Source: Sulfurovum sp.
GTDB lineage: Bacteria; Campylobacterota; Campylobacteria; Campylobacterales; Sulfurovaceae
Direction: 5' to 3'
Length of the DNA: 5,120 bases
Assembly (NCBI GenBank): GCA_030626265.1
Contig: DAOUPF010000128.1
Location: 1 to 5,120, forward strand
Shown here: piece after piece, positions 1-5,120 of the stretch
Layout: each line of letters opens with the position of its first letter
How positions within the stretch are numbered: the first letter of the stretch is position 1
The notes under the pieces: generated by a model
What the model was told of the DNA's origin: nothing
What the model saw: only the letters and a program-made list of their open reading frames with translations
The model's database searches: none
Program-made: the position numbers and the translations under genes

Positions 1-2
1 AT

Positions 3-332
3 GTCACACTAGCCACTGAGTCAGTGAATAATCATATCAAAGAGACAGCCAAGTCTCTAGATATCACTTTATATGAAGCCCGAGTTCACTCTTCGGATGT
101 ATTTTACTCTATCAGATCACTAGAGGATACTATATCAGTCACTGGTGCAAAGTGTGTAGAGATGGAGTCATATGGACTTTTCTGTAATGCCAAAGCAACA
201 GGCAAAAGAGCAGCTTGTCTATTGAGTATATCTGACAGTTTAGTTACAGGAGAATCAACATCATCTCAGGAAAGACAAACAGCGTTTGATGATATGATTA
301 AGATTGCATTAGAGAGTACATTGAAGCTTTAA
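3..332 (+). CDS. deoD: Purine-nucleoside phosphorylase, DeoD (hexameric) type, C-terminal part only
   Basis: This cytoplasmic enzyme phosphorolyses purine (deoxy)nucleosides to free base plus (deoxy)ribose-1-phosphate. Only the last 109 residues are here; the frame is open to the left edge, so the gene starts outside the window (E. coli DeoD is about 239 residues). The GTG at 24 is an internal Val codon, not a start. Visible family landmarks are a DVFYS segment (residues 32-36 of the fragment, matching the nucleoside-contact Phe159 region of E. coli), VEMES (52-56, matching Val178, Glu179, Met180 and Glu181), SDS (77-79, Asp78 matching catalytic Asp204) and ERQ (90-92, Arg91 matching Arg217). 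The Glu181-Asp204-Arg217 spacings of 23 and 13 are kept exactly, so the fragment looks functional. The ending DDMIKIALES is typical of the family. It lies 100 bases before a nucleoside-type ABC transporter, which supports a salvage role. Correspondence with E. coli numbering is from memory. Confidence 0.93.
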   Translation, partial: VTLATESVNNHIKETAKSLDITLYEARVHSSDVFYSIRSLEDTISVTGAKCVEMESYGLFCNAKATGKRAACLLSISDSLVTGESTSSQERQTAFDDMIKIALESTLKL

Positions 333-393
333 CCAAACTCTATATTTTGGGGAACATCAAAGATTGATTACGATAAAATGGCTTTTTGTGGAT

Positions 394-399
394 TATAAA
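394..399 (+). promoter_or_regulatory. Possible -10 element upstream of the binding-protein gene
   Basis: TATAAA lies 33 bases before the ATG at 433, in the 100-base gap after deoD. A T-tract (382-386) and a TG step precede it, but no well-spaced TTGACA-like -35 is visible. The nearest, TTGATT at 364-369, is 24 bases away, which is too far. A second AT-rich candidate, TAAAAT, lies at 374-379. The binding-protein gene may have its own promoter here or be transcribed from upstream of deoD. The evidence is motif-level only. Confidence 0.25.
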
Positions 400-420
400 T
401 ATCCATCAATACAACAAAAC

Positions 421-427
421 AAGGGAG
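421..427 (+). promoter_or_regulatory. Ribosome binding site that fixes the binding-protein start at 433
   Basis: AAGGGAG ends 5 bases before the ATG at 433. An earlier in-frame ATG exists at 364 but has no purine-rich site at the right distance, and it would add 23 residues in front of an otherwise perfect signal peptide. The start at 433 is therefore preferred. Confidence 0.8.
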
Positions 428-432
428 TTTAT

Positions 433-1431
433 ATGAGTAAGTTAAAATTTGTAGTTGCTTCGGCAATTGTCGCTATGTCCAGCACAGTCATCAGTGCAGG
501 TGATTTTCAGCCAGCAGTTATATTTGACATGGGTGGTAAGTTTGATAAGTCCTTCAATGAGGGAGTTTATAACGGTGTAGAGAAATTCAAAAAAGAGACA
601 GGTATTGACTATAAAAGCTTTGAGATTACCAATGTAACACAGAGAGAGCAAGTCATTCGTAAAATGGCAAAAAGGGGTGGTAACCCAGTACTTGGTATTG
701 GTTTTGCTCAAGCACCTGCTATAGACAAAGTAGCTGCCGAGTTCCCTGAGAAGAGCTTTGCTATTATTGATATGGTGGTAGATAAACAAAATGTAAAGTC
801 TATCGTTTTCAAAGAGCAAGAGGGATCATTCCTGGTAGGTATGCTAGCGACTATGGCTTCCAAGACAGCTAAAGTTGGCTTTGTCGGAGGTATGGATATA
901 CCATTGATTCGTCGTTTTGCTTGTGGTTATGAGCAGGGTGCCAAATATGCAAATGATAAAGTAGAAGTATTCCAAAACATGACAGGAAGTACACCGTCCG
1001 CTTGGAATGATCCAAGTCGTGGTGGTGAGTTGTCCAAAGGTCAGTTTGATCGTGGAGTAGATGTGATCTTTGCCGCAGCAGGTGGTACAGGTGTAGGTGT
1101 ATATCAAGCTGCCAAAGATGCAGGCAAACTTGCCATTGGTGTTGATTCAAATCAAAATCACCTACATCCTGGAACTATGCTAACCTCTATGGTCAAGCGT
1201 GTAGATGTGGCTGCTTATGATGTACTTAAATCTGTAAAAGAAGGTACATTCAAAGCAGGAATAGTGTCACTAGGACTTGCAGAAAATGGTGTTGACTGGG
1301 CACTTGATGAGCACAATAAAGCTCTGATTACAGCTGATATGAAAAAAGCTGTCGATCAAGCCAAAGCAGACATAATCTCAGGCAAAATAAAAGTGCATGA
1401 TTATATGTCAAACAATACTTGTAAATACTAG
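433..1431 (+). CDS. BMP/PnrA-family ABC transporter substrate-binding protein (probable purine nucleoside binder)
   Basis: This is the periplasmic binding component of a nucleoside-type ABC importer, 332 residues long. Residues 1-22 form a signal peptide: Lys3 and Lys5, a hydrophobic core, then VISA before Gly23. There is no lipobox Cys, so it is probably a soluble periplasmic protein rather than a lipoprotein. BMP/PnrA landmarks follow in order: FDMGGKFDKSFN (31-42), AIIDMVVDK (110-118), VGFVGGMDIPLIRRFACGY (148-166), AAAGGTGVGVYQAA (214-227), GVDSNQNHLHPG (236-247) and TSMVKRVD (251-258). Asp32, Asp113, Asp238 and Lys255 sit where I expect ligand-contact residues in PnrA; this placement is from memory. 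The only cysteines are Cys164 and Cys330, a possible disulfide. The upstream phosphorylase and downstream ATPase and permeases point to purine nucleosides, but this fold also binds riboflavin (RfuA) and other ligands, so substrate is inferred. A short spacer with hairpins separates it from the ATPase gene. Confidence 0.93.
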   Translation: MSKLKFVVASAIVAMSSTVISAGDFQPAVIFDMGGKFDKSFNEGVYNGVEKFKKETGIDYKSFEITNVTQREQVIRKMAKRGGNPVLGIGFAQAPAIDKVAAEFPEKSFAIIDMVVDKQNVKSIVFKEQEGSFLVGMLATMASKTAKVGFVGGMDIPLIRRFACGYEQGAKYANDKVEVFQNMTGSTPSAWNDPSRGGELSKGQFDRGVDVIFAAAGGTGVGVYQAAKDAGKLAIGVDSNQNHLHPGTMLTSMVKRVDVAAYDVLKSVKEGTFKAGIVSLGLAENGVDWALDEHNKALITADMKKAVDQAKADIISGKIKVHDYMSNNTCKY

Positions 1432-1438
1432 ATGACTT

Positions 1439-1481
1439 TGGAAATGAGTGCTTTAGCTTCAACAAAAAAGTACCATTTCCA
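1439..1481 (+). other. 8-bp inverted repeat just after the binding-protein gene
   Basis: TGGAAATG (1439-1446) and CATTTCCA (1474-1481) are exact reverse complements separated by 27 bases, beginning 8 bases after the stop codon. On RNA this could form a long-looped stem. There is no following U-tract, so it is not an intrinsic terminator by itself. It may shield the 3' end of the binding-protein transcript from exonucleases, but with so long a loop it could also be a chance occurrence. Confidence 0.35.
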
Positions 1482-1511
1482 CACAAATTAGATATTAGAT
1501 GTATCTTCTTG

Positions 1512-1545
1512 GTGGGGCTAAAGCCTCCACTTCCTACGGTTTTTT
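1512..1545 (+). terminator. GC-rich hairpin followed at a distance by a T-tract: possible weak terminator or mRNA-stabilising element
   Basis: GTGGGGC (1512-1518) pairs with GCC-CCAC (1523-1525 and 1527-1530, T1526 bulged) around a TAAA loop, giving seven pairs, six of them GC. It stands out in an otherwise AT-rich stretch. A run of six T (1540-1545) follows, but 9 bases after the stem, farther than a classical intrinsic terminator. The 149-base spacer has no recognisable gene. In binding-protein-dependent ABC operons, a hairpin after the binding-protein gene commonly causes partial termination or protects upstream mRNA, yielding more binding protein than permease. That role is inferred here. 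The core also resembles dispersed palindromic repeats. Confidence 0.4.
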
Positions 1546-1566
1546 CACAATACGATGAGAGATAAT

Positions 1567-1573
1567 AAAAAGG
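1567..1573 (+). promoter_or_regulatory. Ribosome binding site for the ATPase gene
   Basis: AAAAAGG ends 7 bases before the ATG at 1581. The alternative in-frame ATG at 1602, which would begin closer to the conserved domain, has no Shine-Dalgarno-like purine stretch before it, so 1581 is chosen. The site is weaker than that of the second permease gene. Confidence 0.55.
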
Positions 1574-1580
1574 TCAAATA

Positions 1581-3146
1581 ATGCATTCTGATTTATCACC
1601 CATGGCAATAGACCTCAGAGGCATATCAAAAGCCTTTGGGTCAGTCCAAGCCAACAAAAATGTAAACTTCTCTGTTCCCAAGGGTACTATCCACGGCATA
1701 GTGGGTGAAAATGGCGCAGGAAAATCTACACTTATGAGCATACTCTATGGCTTTTATGAAGCAGATAGTGGTGAAATCTATATCTCTGGAGAGAAAACAA
1801 AGATCCAAAGCTCTACCGATGCTATCAAAGCTGGGATTGGTATGGTTCATCAGCACTTTATGTTGGTTGACAATTTCACCGCTTTAGAAAACATCATGCT
1901 AGGAGCGGAGAGTGGCTCTATACTCTCTAGTAGTATCGCTGATGCTGCCAAAGAGCTGACAAGGCTTGAGTCTGAATTTGGTCTGCGTATTGACAAAGAT
2001 GCCCAGACAGATACTCTCCCAGTAGGTCAACTGCAGCGAGTAGAGATTCTTAAAGCACTCTATCGTGGTGCAGAGATTCTTATCCTAGATGAGCCAACTG
2101 GCGTACTCACCCCACAAGAAGCTGATCAGCTATTCAATATACTTAGATCCCTCAAAGAGCGTGGTGTTACAGTCATCATCATCACGCATAAGCTCCGTGA
2201 AATCATGGCTCTAACCGACAATGTATCTATCATGAGACAAGGAGAGATAGTCTCCAATCTAAAAACATCCCAAACCAATCGTGAAGAGTTAGCAGAGCTT
2301 ATGGTAGGTCGCAAGGTTCGCATGGATATCGATAAAGCACCTGCAACTCCAAAAGAGAGACTCCTAGAGATAAAAAACTTAAGTGTCAAAGATGAGTATG
2401 GTATCAATAGGCTTGATAGTGTCTCCTTTGATATTCATGCAGGTGAGATTTTAGGTATCGCTGGAGTATCTGGCAATGGACAGAGCGAACTACTCGAAGT
2501 TCTATCTGGTATCAGAGATTGCTCAGAGGGCAAAGTAGTCATCAATGCAGAGACTATCACCCCAACAAAACATGCAAACCCTGAGCAGATTAGAAAAGCT
2601 AAGATCTCTCATGTACCAGAAGACCGTCTAAAACGAGGTTTAGTACCTGCCTTTAGTGCAAGTGAATCATCACTACTAGGCTATCATAAGCATCGAGTAT
2701 TTAATGGTCTGTTTCTGACCAACTCCTCTGCTATAAAAACTCACTGCATGGATCTGATGGATGCATTTGATGTACGCCCCAAAGATCCCTCTCTAAAATC
2801 AGCCAACTTCTCTGGTGGAAATCAGCAAAAGCTAATACTTGCCCGAGAGATGGAACAAAAACCCAAAGTACTCCTAGTAGGTCAACCCACTAGGGGCGTA
2901 GATATAGGTGCTATAGAGTTCATTCACAAGCAGATAGTAACTATGCGAGACTCTGGTAGTGCTATATTGTTAGTATCTGGTGAGCTAGATGAGCTGATGT
3001 CTCTCTCCGATCGTATACTGGTGATGTTTGAGGGACGCATTGTAGGAGAGATGATGGCAAATGAGGCTGATGAGACAACATTGGGCTTGATGATGGCAAA
3101 TGCACTAGGCAAATCAGATGAAAAAAAAGAGGATATTAGTATATGA
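1581..3146 (+). CDS. ABC transporter ATP-binding protein, double-domain nucleoside/sugar type (NupA/YufO-like)
   Basis: This 521-residue cytoplasmic ATPase drives import through the two permeases encoded downstream. Two fused nucleotide-binding domains are visible. Domain 1 (about 10-245) has Walker A GENGAGKST (42-50), Q-loop Gln91 in VHQHFML, signature LPVGQLQRVE (146-155), Walker B ILILDEPTG (166-174) and switch His203 in ITHK. Domain 2 (about 260-510) has GVSGNGQSEL (295-304) at the Walker A place with Gln replacing Lys, a good signature NFSGGNQQK (409-417), and VLLVGQPTRGVD (430-441) at Walker B, where the DE pair is replaced by GQ; the switch region reads SGELDE without His. One competent and one degenerate domain is normal for the RbsA/YufO-type family, so this is not damage. 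Length fits the family (about 500-520). Its stop overlaps the first permease start (ATGA), implying translational coupling. Confidence 0.95.
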   Translation: MHSDLSPMAIDLRGISKAFGSVQANKNVNFSVPKGTIHGIVGENGAGKSTLMSILYGFYEADSGEIYISGEKTKIQSSTDAIKAGIGMVHQHFMLVDNFTALENIMLGAESGSILSSSIADAAKELTRLESEFGLRIDKDAQTDTLPVGQLQRVEILKALYRGAEILILDEPTGVLTPQEADQLFNILRSLKERGVTVIIITHKLREIMALTDNVSIMRQGEIVSNLKTSQTNREELAELMVGRKVRMDIDKAPATPKERLLEIKNLSVKDEYGINRLDSVSFDIHAGEILGIAGVSGNGQSELLEVLSGIRDCSEGKVVINAETITPTKHANPEQIRKAKISHVPEDRLKRGLVPAFSASESSLLGYHKHRVFNGLFLTNSSAIKTHCMDLMDAFDVRPKDPSLKSANFSGGNQQKLILAREMEQKPKVLLVGQPTRGVDIGAIEFIHKQIVTMRDSGSAILLVSGELDELMSLSDRILVMFEGRIVGEMMANEADETTLGLMMANALGKSDEKKEDISI

Positions 3147-4267
3147 ATCAACCAAAAAAACCCCTACCAGTCTGGGCAGATATAATCCTAATCCCTCTCA
3201 TCAATATACTCCTTGCTCTGTTTGTAGCAGGTATCATCATCTACCTCATTGGAGAGAACCCGTTTGAGGCATTGAAGATTCTTATATATGGTGCATTTGG
3301 TTATGATGAGGCTATCGGATATACACTATACTATACCACCAATTTCATATTCACAGGACTAGCAGTTGCCATCGCTTTTCATGCCAATTTGTTCAACATC
3401 GGTGGTGAAGGTCAAGCATATATCGGTGGACTGGGAGTTGCTATTGTGATGATTACACTAGATGGTTATCTGCCATTTTGGGCTCTGCTGCCACTAGCCA
3501 TTTTAGTAGCTATGCTATTTGGTGCTTTATGGGCAGCTATTCCTGCCTATCTACAGGCATATCGTGGTAGCCATATCGTTATCACTACCATTATGTTCAA
3601 CTTCATAGCAGCCAACCTCATGGTATATCTGCTAGTCAATGTATTTATAGTACCTGGAAGTATGTCACCTGAGAGTCGCATTTTTGCTGACAATGCACAC
3701 CTACCATTTATGCACGAGATTCTAGCTTGGTTTGATATACAAGTGGCCAGTACACCACTAAACATTAGTTTTCTCATAGCTCTACTGTTTTGTGTATTTC
3801 TCTGGCTATTTATCTGGCATACTAGGTGGGGATATGAGCTACGAACCGTTGGCTTTAGTGAATCTGCTGCGACCTATGCAGGTATCAACTCAAAGAAAGT
3901 TGTCATGATGACCATGATTATCTCTGGTGCACTAGCAGGTATGGTAGGTATCAATGAGATCATGGGTGTACACCACAAGCTACTACTTGATTTTGTAGCT
4001 GGATATGGCTTTACAGGTATCGCCGTTGCACTCATGGGACGCAACCACCCTGTGGGCATCATAGTAGCTAGTTTACTATTTGGTGCACTATACCAAGGGG
4101 GTGCAGAGCTCACCTTTGATATGCCTAATGTATCTCGTGAGATGGTAGTGGCTATTCAGGGTCTCATCATTCTTTTTAGTGGTGCTTTGACATATATGAG
4201 TAAGCCTTGGCTAGAGAGATTCTTTCATATTTTCTCCCACTCAAAACCTACAAAAATGGAGGCATAG
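3143..4267 (+). CDS. ABC transporter permease 1, nucleoside type (NupB/YufP-like)
   Basis: This 374-residue inner-membrane protein is one half of the heteromeric channel of the BMP-type nucleoside importer. The start overlaps the ATPase stop by four bases (ATGA) and is preceded by AGAGGA at 3128-3133, 9 bases upstream. By eye there are about nine or ten hydrophobic segments, including roughly residues 14-36, 64-82, 112-136, 146-170, 207-226, 252-272, 303-318 and 335-351. Family motifs are FNIGGEGQAYIGG (84-96), the RGSHIVITTIMFNF stretch (141-154), a cytoplasmic loop TRWGYELRTVGFSESAA (227-243) ahead of AGINSKK, likely the ATPase coupling region, and GYGFTGIAVALMGRNHPVG (287-305). A soluble-looking loop at about 171-205 is probably periplasmic. 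The tail is basic (SKPTK). Membrane segments are estimates by eye; family assignment is firm, substrate is inferred. Confidence 0.94.
   Translation: MNQPKKPLPVWADIILIPLINILLALFVAGIIIYLIGENPFEALKILIYGAFGYDEAIGYTLYYTTNFIFTGLAVAIAFHANLFNIGGEGQAYIGGLGVAIVMITLDGYLPFWALLPLAILVAMLFGALWAAIPAYLQAYRGSHIVITTIMFNFIAANLMVYLLVNVFIVPGSMSPESRIFADNAHLPFMHEILAWFDIQVASTPLNISFLIALLFCVFLWLFIWHTRWGYELRTVGFSESAATYAGINSKKVVMMTMIISGALAGMVGINEIMGVHHKLLLDFVAGYGFTGIAVALMGRNHPVGIIVASLLFGALYQGGAELTFDMPNVSREMVVAIQGLIILFSGALTYMSKPWLERFFHIFSHSKPTKMEA
4258..4262 (+). promoter_or_regulatory. Strong Shine-Dalgarno (GGAGG) for the second permease, inside the end of the first
   Basis: GGAGG lies within the last codons of the first permease gene, 8 bases before the ATG at 4271. 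It is the best Shine-Dalgarno match in the window and supports the 4271 start and efficient expression of the last visible gene. Confidence 0.8.
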
Positions 4268-4270
4268 ATT

Positions 4271-5120
4271 ATGGAAGAAGCTATCACTATAATCATATCT
4301 ACCCTAGCTGCGACTATTCGAGTATCTACACCACTGATTCTAGCTGCCATGGCAGGTATATTCTCGGAGCGTTCAGGAGTCATAGATATCAGCCTAGAGG
4401 GCAAGCTACTTGCTGGTGCTTTTATCTCCGCTAGTGTGGCAGCTGTAACTGGCTCTGCTTGGCTGGGTCTGGGATCTGCTGTTATGATCACTATGGCACT
4501 AAGCTTGCTACATGGATTTGCGACTATCACTCACAATGGCAATCAAGTAGTAAGTGGTGTTGCTATCAACATCATCGTCTCTGGTTTGACTGTAGTGCTA
4601 GGCATTGCATGGTTTCATCAATCTGGACAAACACCAAATCTACCAAATGAAGCTAGATTTTTACCTATAGACTTACCTCTATCAGAGACTCTATCACAAA
4701 TCCCTATCCTAGGAGATATATACAGCAAGCTAATTAGTGGGCATAACCTACTGGTATATATAGCATTTTTCTCCGTCATAGCCACTTCATGGATACTGTT
4801 TAAAACTCGTTTTGGACTACGCCTACGAGCAGTTGGAGAAAACCCAAATGCAGTAGATACAGCAGGTATCTCAGTAGCATTCTTACGCTATAGAGCCATA
4901 CTCATAGGTGGTATACTCACAGGCATCGGAGGCACATACATAGCCATAGCCCAAAATGCCTCTTTCATCAGAGAGATGAGTGCAGGTCAAGGCTACATCG
5001 CATTAGCTGCTATGATATTTGGTAAATGGAAACCATTTACTGCTATGCTAGCTTGTTTGATGTTTGGTTTCTTGGATGCACTATCGATTCGCCTACAAGG
5101 AGTTGAGATAGCAGGTATTG
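4271..5120 (+). CDS. ABC transporter permease 2, nucleoside type (NupC/YufQ-like), C-terminus beyond window
   Basis: This is the second channel subunit of the importer. The frame opens at ATG 4271, three bases after the first permease's TAG, and runs without a stop to the window edge, giving 283 residues; relatives are about 300-320, so only a few dozen residues are missing. The protein is strongly hydrophobic, with membrane segments approximately at 4-30, 46-60, 64-83, 96-114, 161-178, 209-228 and 242-270. Family motifs are ERSGVIDISLEG (33-44), GNQVVSGVAIN (90-100), the cytoplasmic loop TRFGLRLRAVGENPNAVDTAG (179-199, the probable ATPase coupling loop, equivalent to that of the first permease) and GQGYIALAAMIFGKWKP (239-255). 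A polar stretch at about 117-158 is probably periplasmic. Shorter open frames overlapping it on either strand are shadows. Family assignment is firm, substrate inferred. Confidence 0.93.
   Translation, partial: MEEAITIIISTLAATIRVSTPLILAAMAGIFSERSGVIDISLEGKLLAGAFISASVAAVTGSAWLGLGSAVMITMALSLLHGFATITHNGNQVVSGVAINIIVSGLTVVLGIAWFHQSGQTPNLPNEARFLPIDLPLSETLSQIPILGDIYSKLISGHNLLVYIAFFSVIATSWILFKTRFGLRLRAVGENPNAVDTAGISVAFLRYRAILIGGILTGIGGTYIAIAQNASFIREMSAGQGYIALAAMIFGKWKPFTAMLACLMFGFLDALSIRLQGVEIAGI

Noticed and set aside
333..350. CCAAA/TTTGG inverted repeat after deoD as a terminator
   Set aside because: The stem is only five pairs, AU-rich, with an 8-base loop and no T-tract after it; it is likely chance.
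364..432. Upstream in-frame ATG extending the binding protein by 23 residues
   Set aside because: The extension lacks a ribosome site and would place a non-signal sequence before a well-formed signal peptide, while AAGGGAG is correctly spaced for the ATG at 433.
442..1150. Three minus-strand open frames of 87-125 codons opposite the binding-protein gene
   Set aside because: They are shadows of a strongly conserved coding sequence, with Cys/Ser/His/Tyr-rich translations of no recognisable family and no ribosome sites.
1432..1491. A 19-codon open frame starting directly after the binding-protein stop
   Set aside because: There is no Shine-Dalgarno site at the right distance, the composition is low-complexity, it overlaps the inverted repeat, and nothing suggests a protein product.
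3121..3146. Run of eight A just before the ATPase stop, as a possible slippage site fusing the ATPase to the first permease
   Set aside because: A -1 shift would enter the permease frame but meets a TAG at 3137-3139 before the ATG, so no fusion protein is possible; at most the ATPase tail would be slightly shortened.
4207..4650. Open frames of 63-101 codons on both strands near the start of the second permease
   Set aside because: They lie in other frames of the first and second permease genes, whose translations carry clear family motifs.

Overview
The window carries one coherent purine nucleoside salvage and uptake locus, all on the + strand. In order it holds: the 3' end of a hexameric (DeoD-type) purine-nucleoside phosphorylase (3-332); a secreted BMP/PnrA-family solute-binding protein (433-1431); a double-domain ABC ATPase (1581-3146); a first membrane permease (3143-4267); and a second permease (4271 to the window end), whose last residues lie outside the window. 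Coding density is high. The only gaps are 100 bases (333-432) and 149 bases (1432-1580).

The organism looks like a Gram-negative, moderately AT-rich bacterium. The binding protein has a signal-peptidase-I leader and no lipobox, so it is probably free in a periplasm, whereas Gram-positive and spirochaete members of this family are usually lipoproteins. From memory, the binding protein and ATPase resemble proteobacterial family members. Use of ATA (Ile) and CTA (Leu) is unusually high, which fits lineages such as Campylobacterota or some AT-rich Proteobacteria. I cannot name a genus from this sequence.

The inferred pathway is as follows. The periplasmic protein captures a nucleoside. The two permeases form the channel, powered by the ATPase, whose second nucleotide site is degenerate as is normal for its family. 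The phosphorylase then splits imported purine nucleosides into free base and (deoxy)ribose-1-phosphate. The ATPase and permease genes are tightly coupled: a 4-base ATGA overlap, then a 3-base gap. The binding-protein gene is separated from them by a spacer with two predicted hairpins, which could let it be expressed at a higher level than the membrane components.

No RNA gene, CRISPR array, insertion sequence or integration site was seen. I see no evidence for an undescribed system; the points most worth checking are the hairpin spacer after the binding-protein gene and the actual substrate of the transporter.
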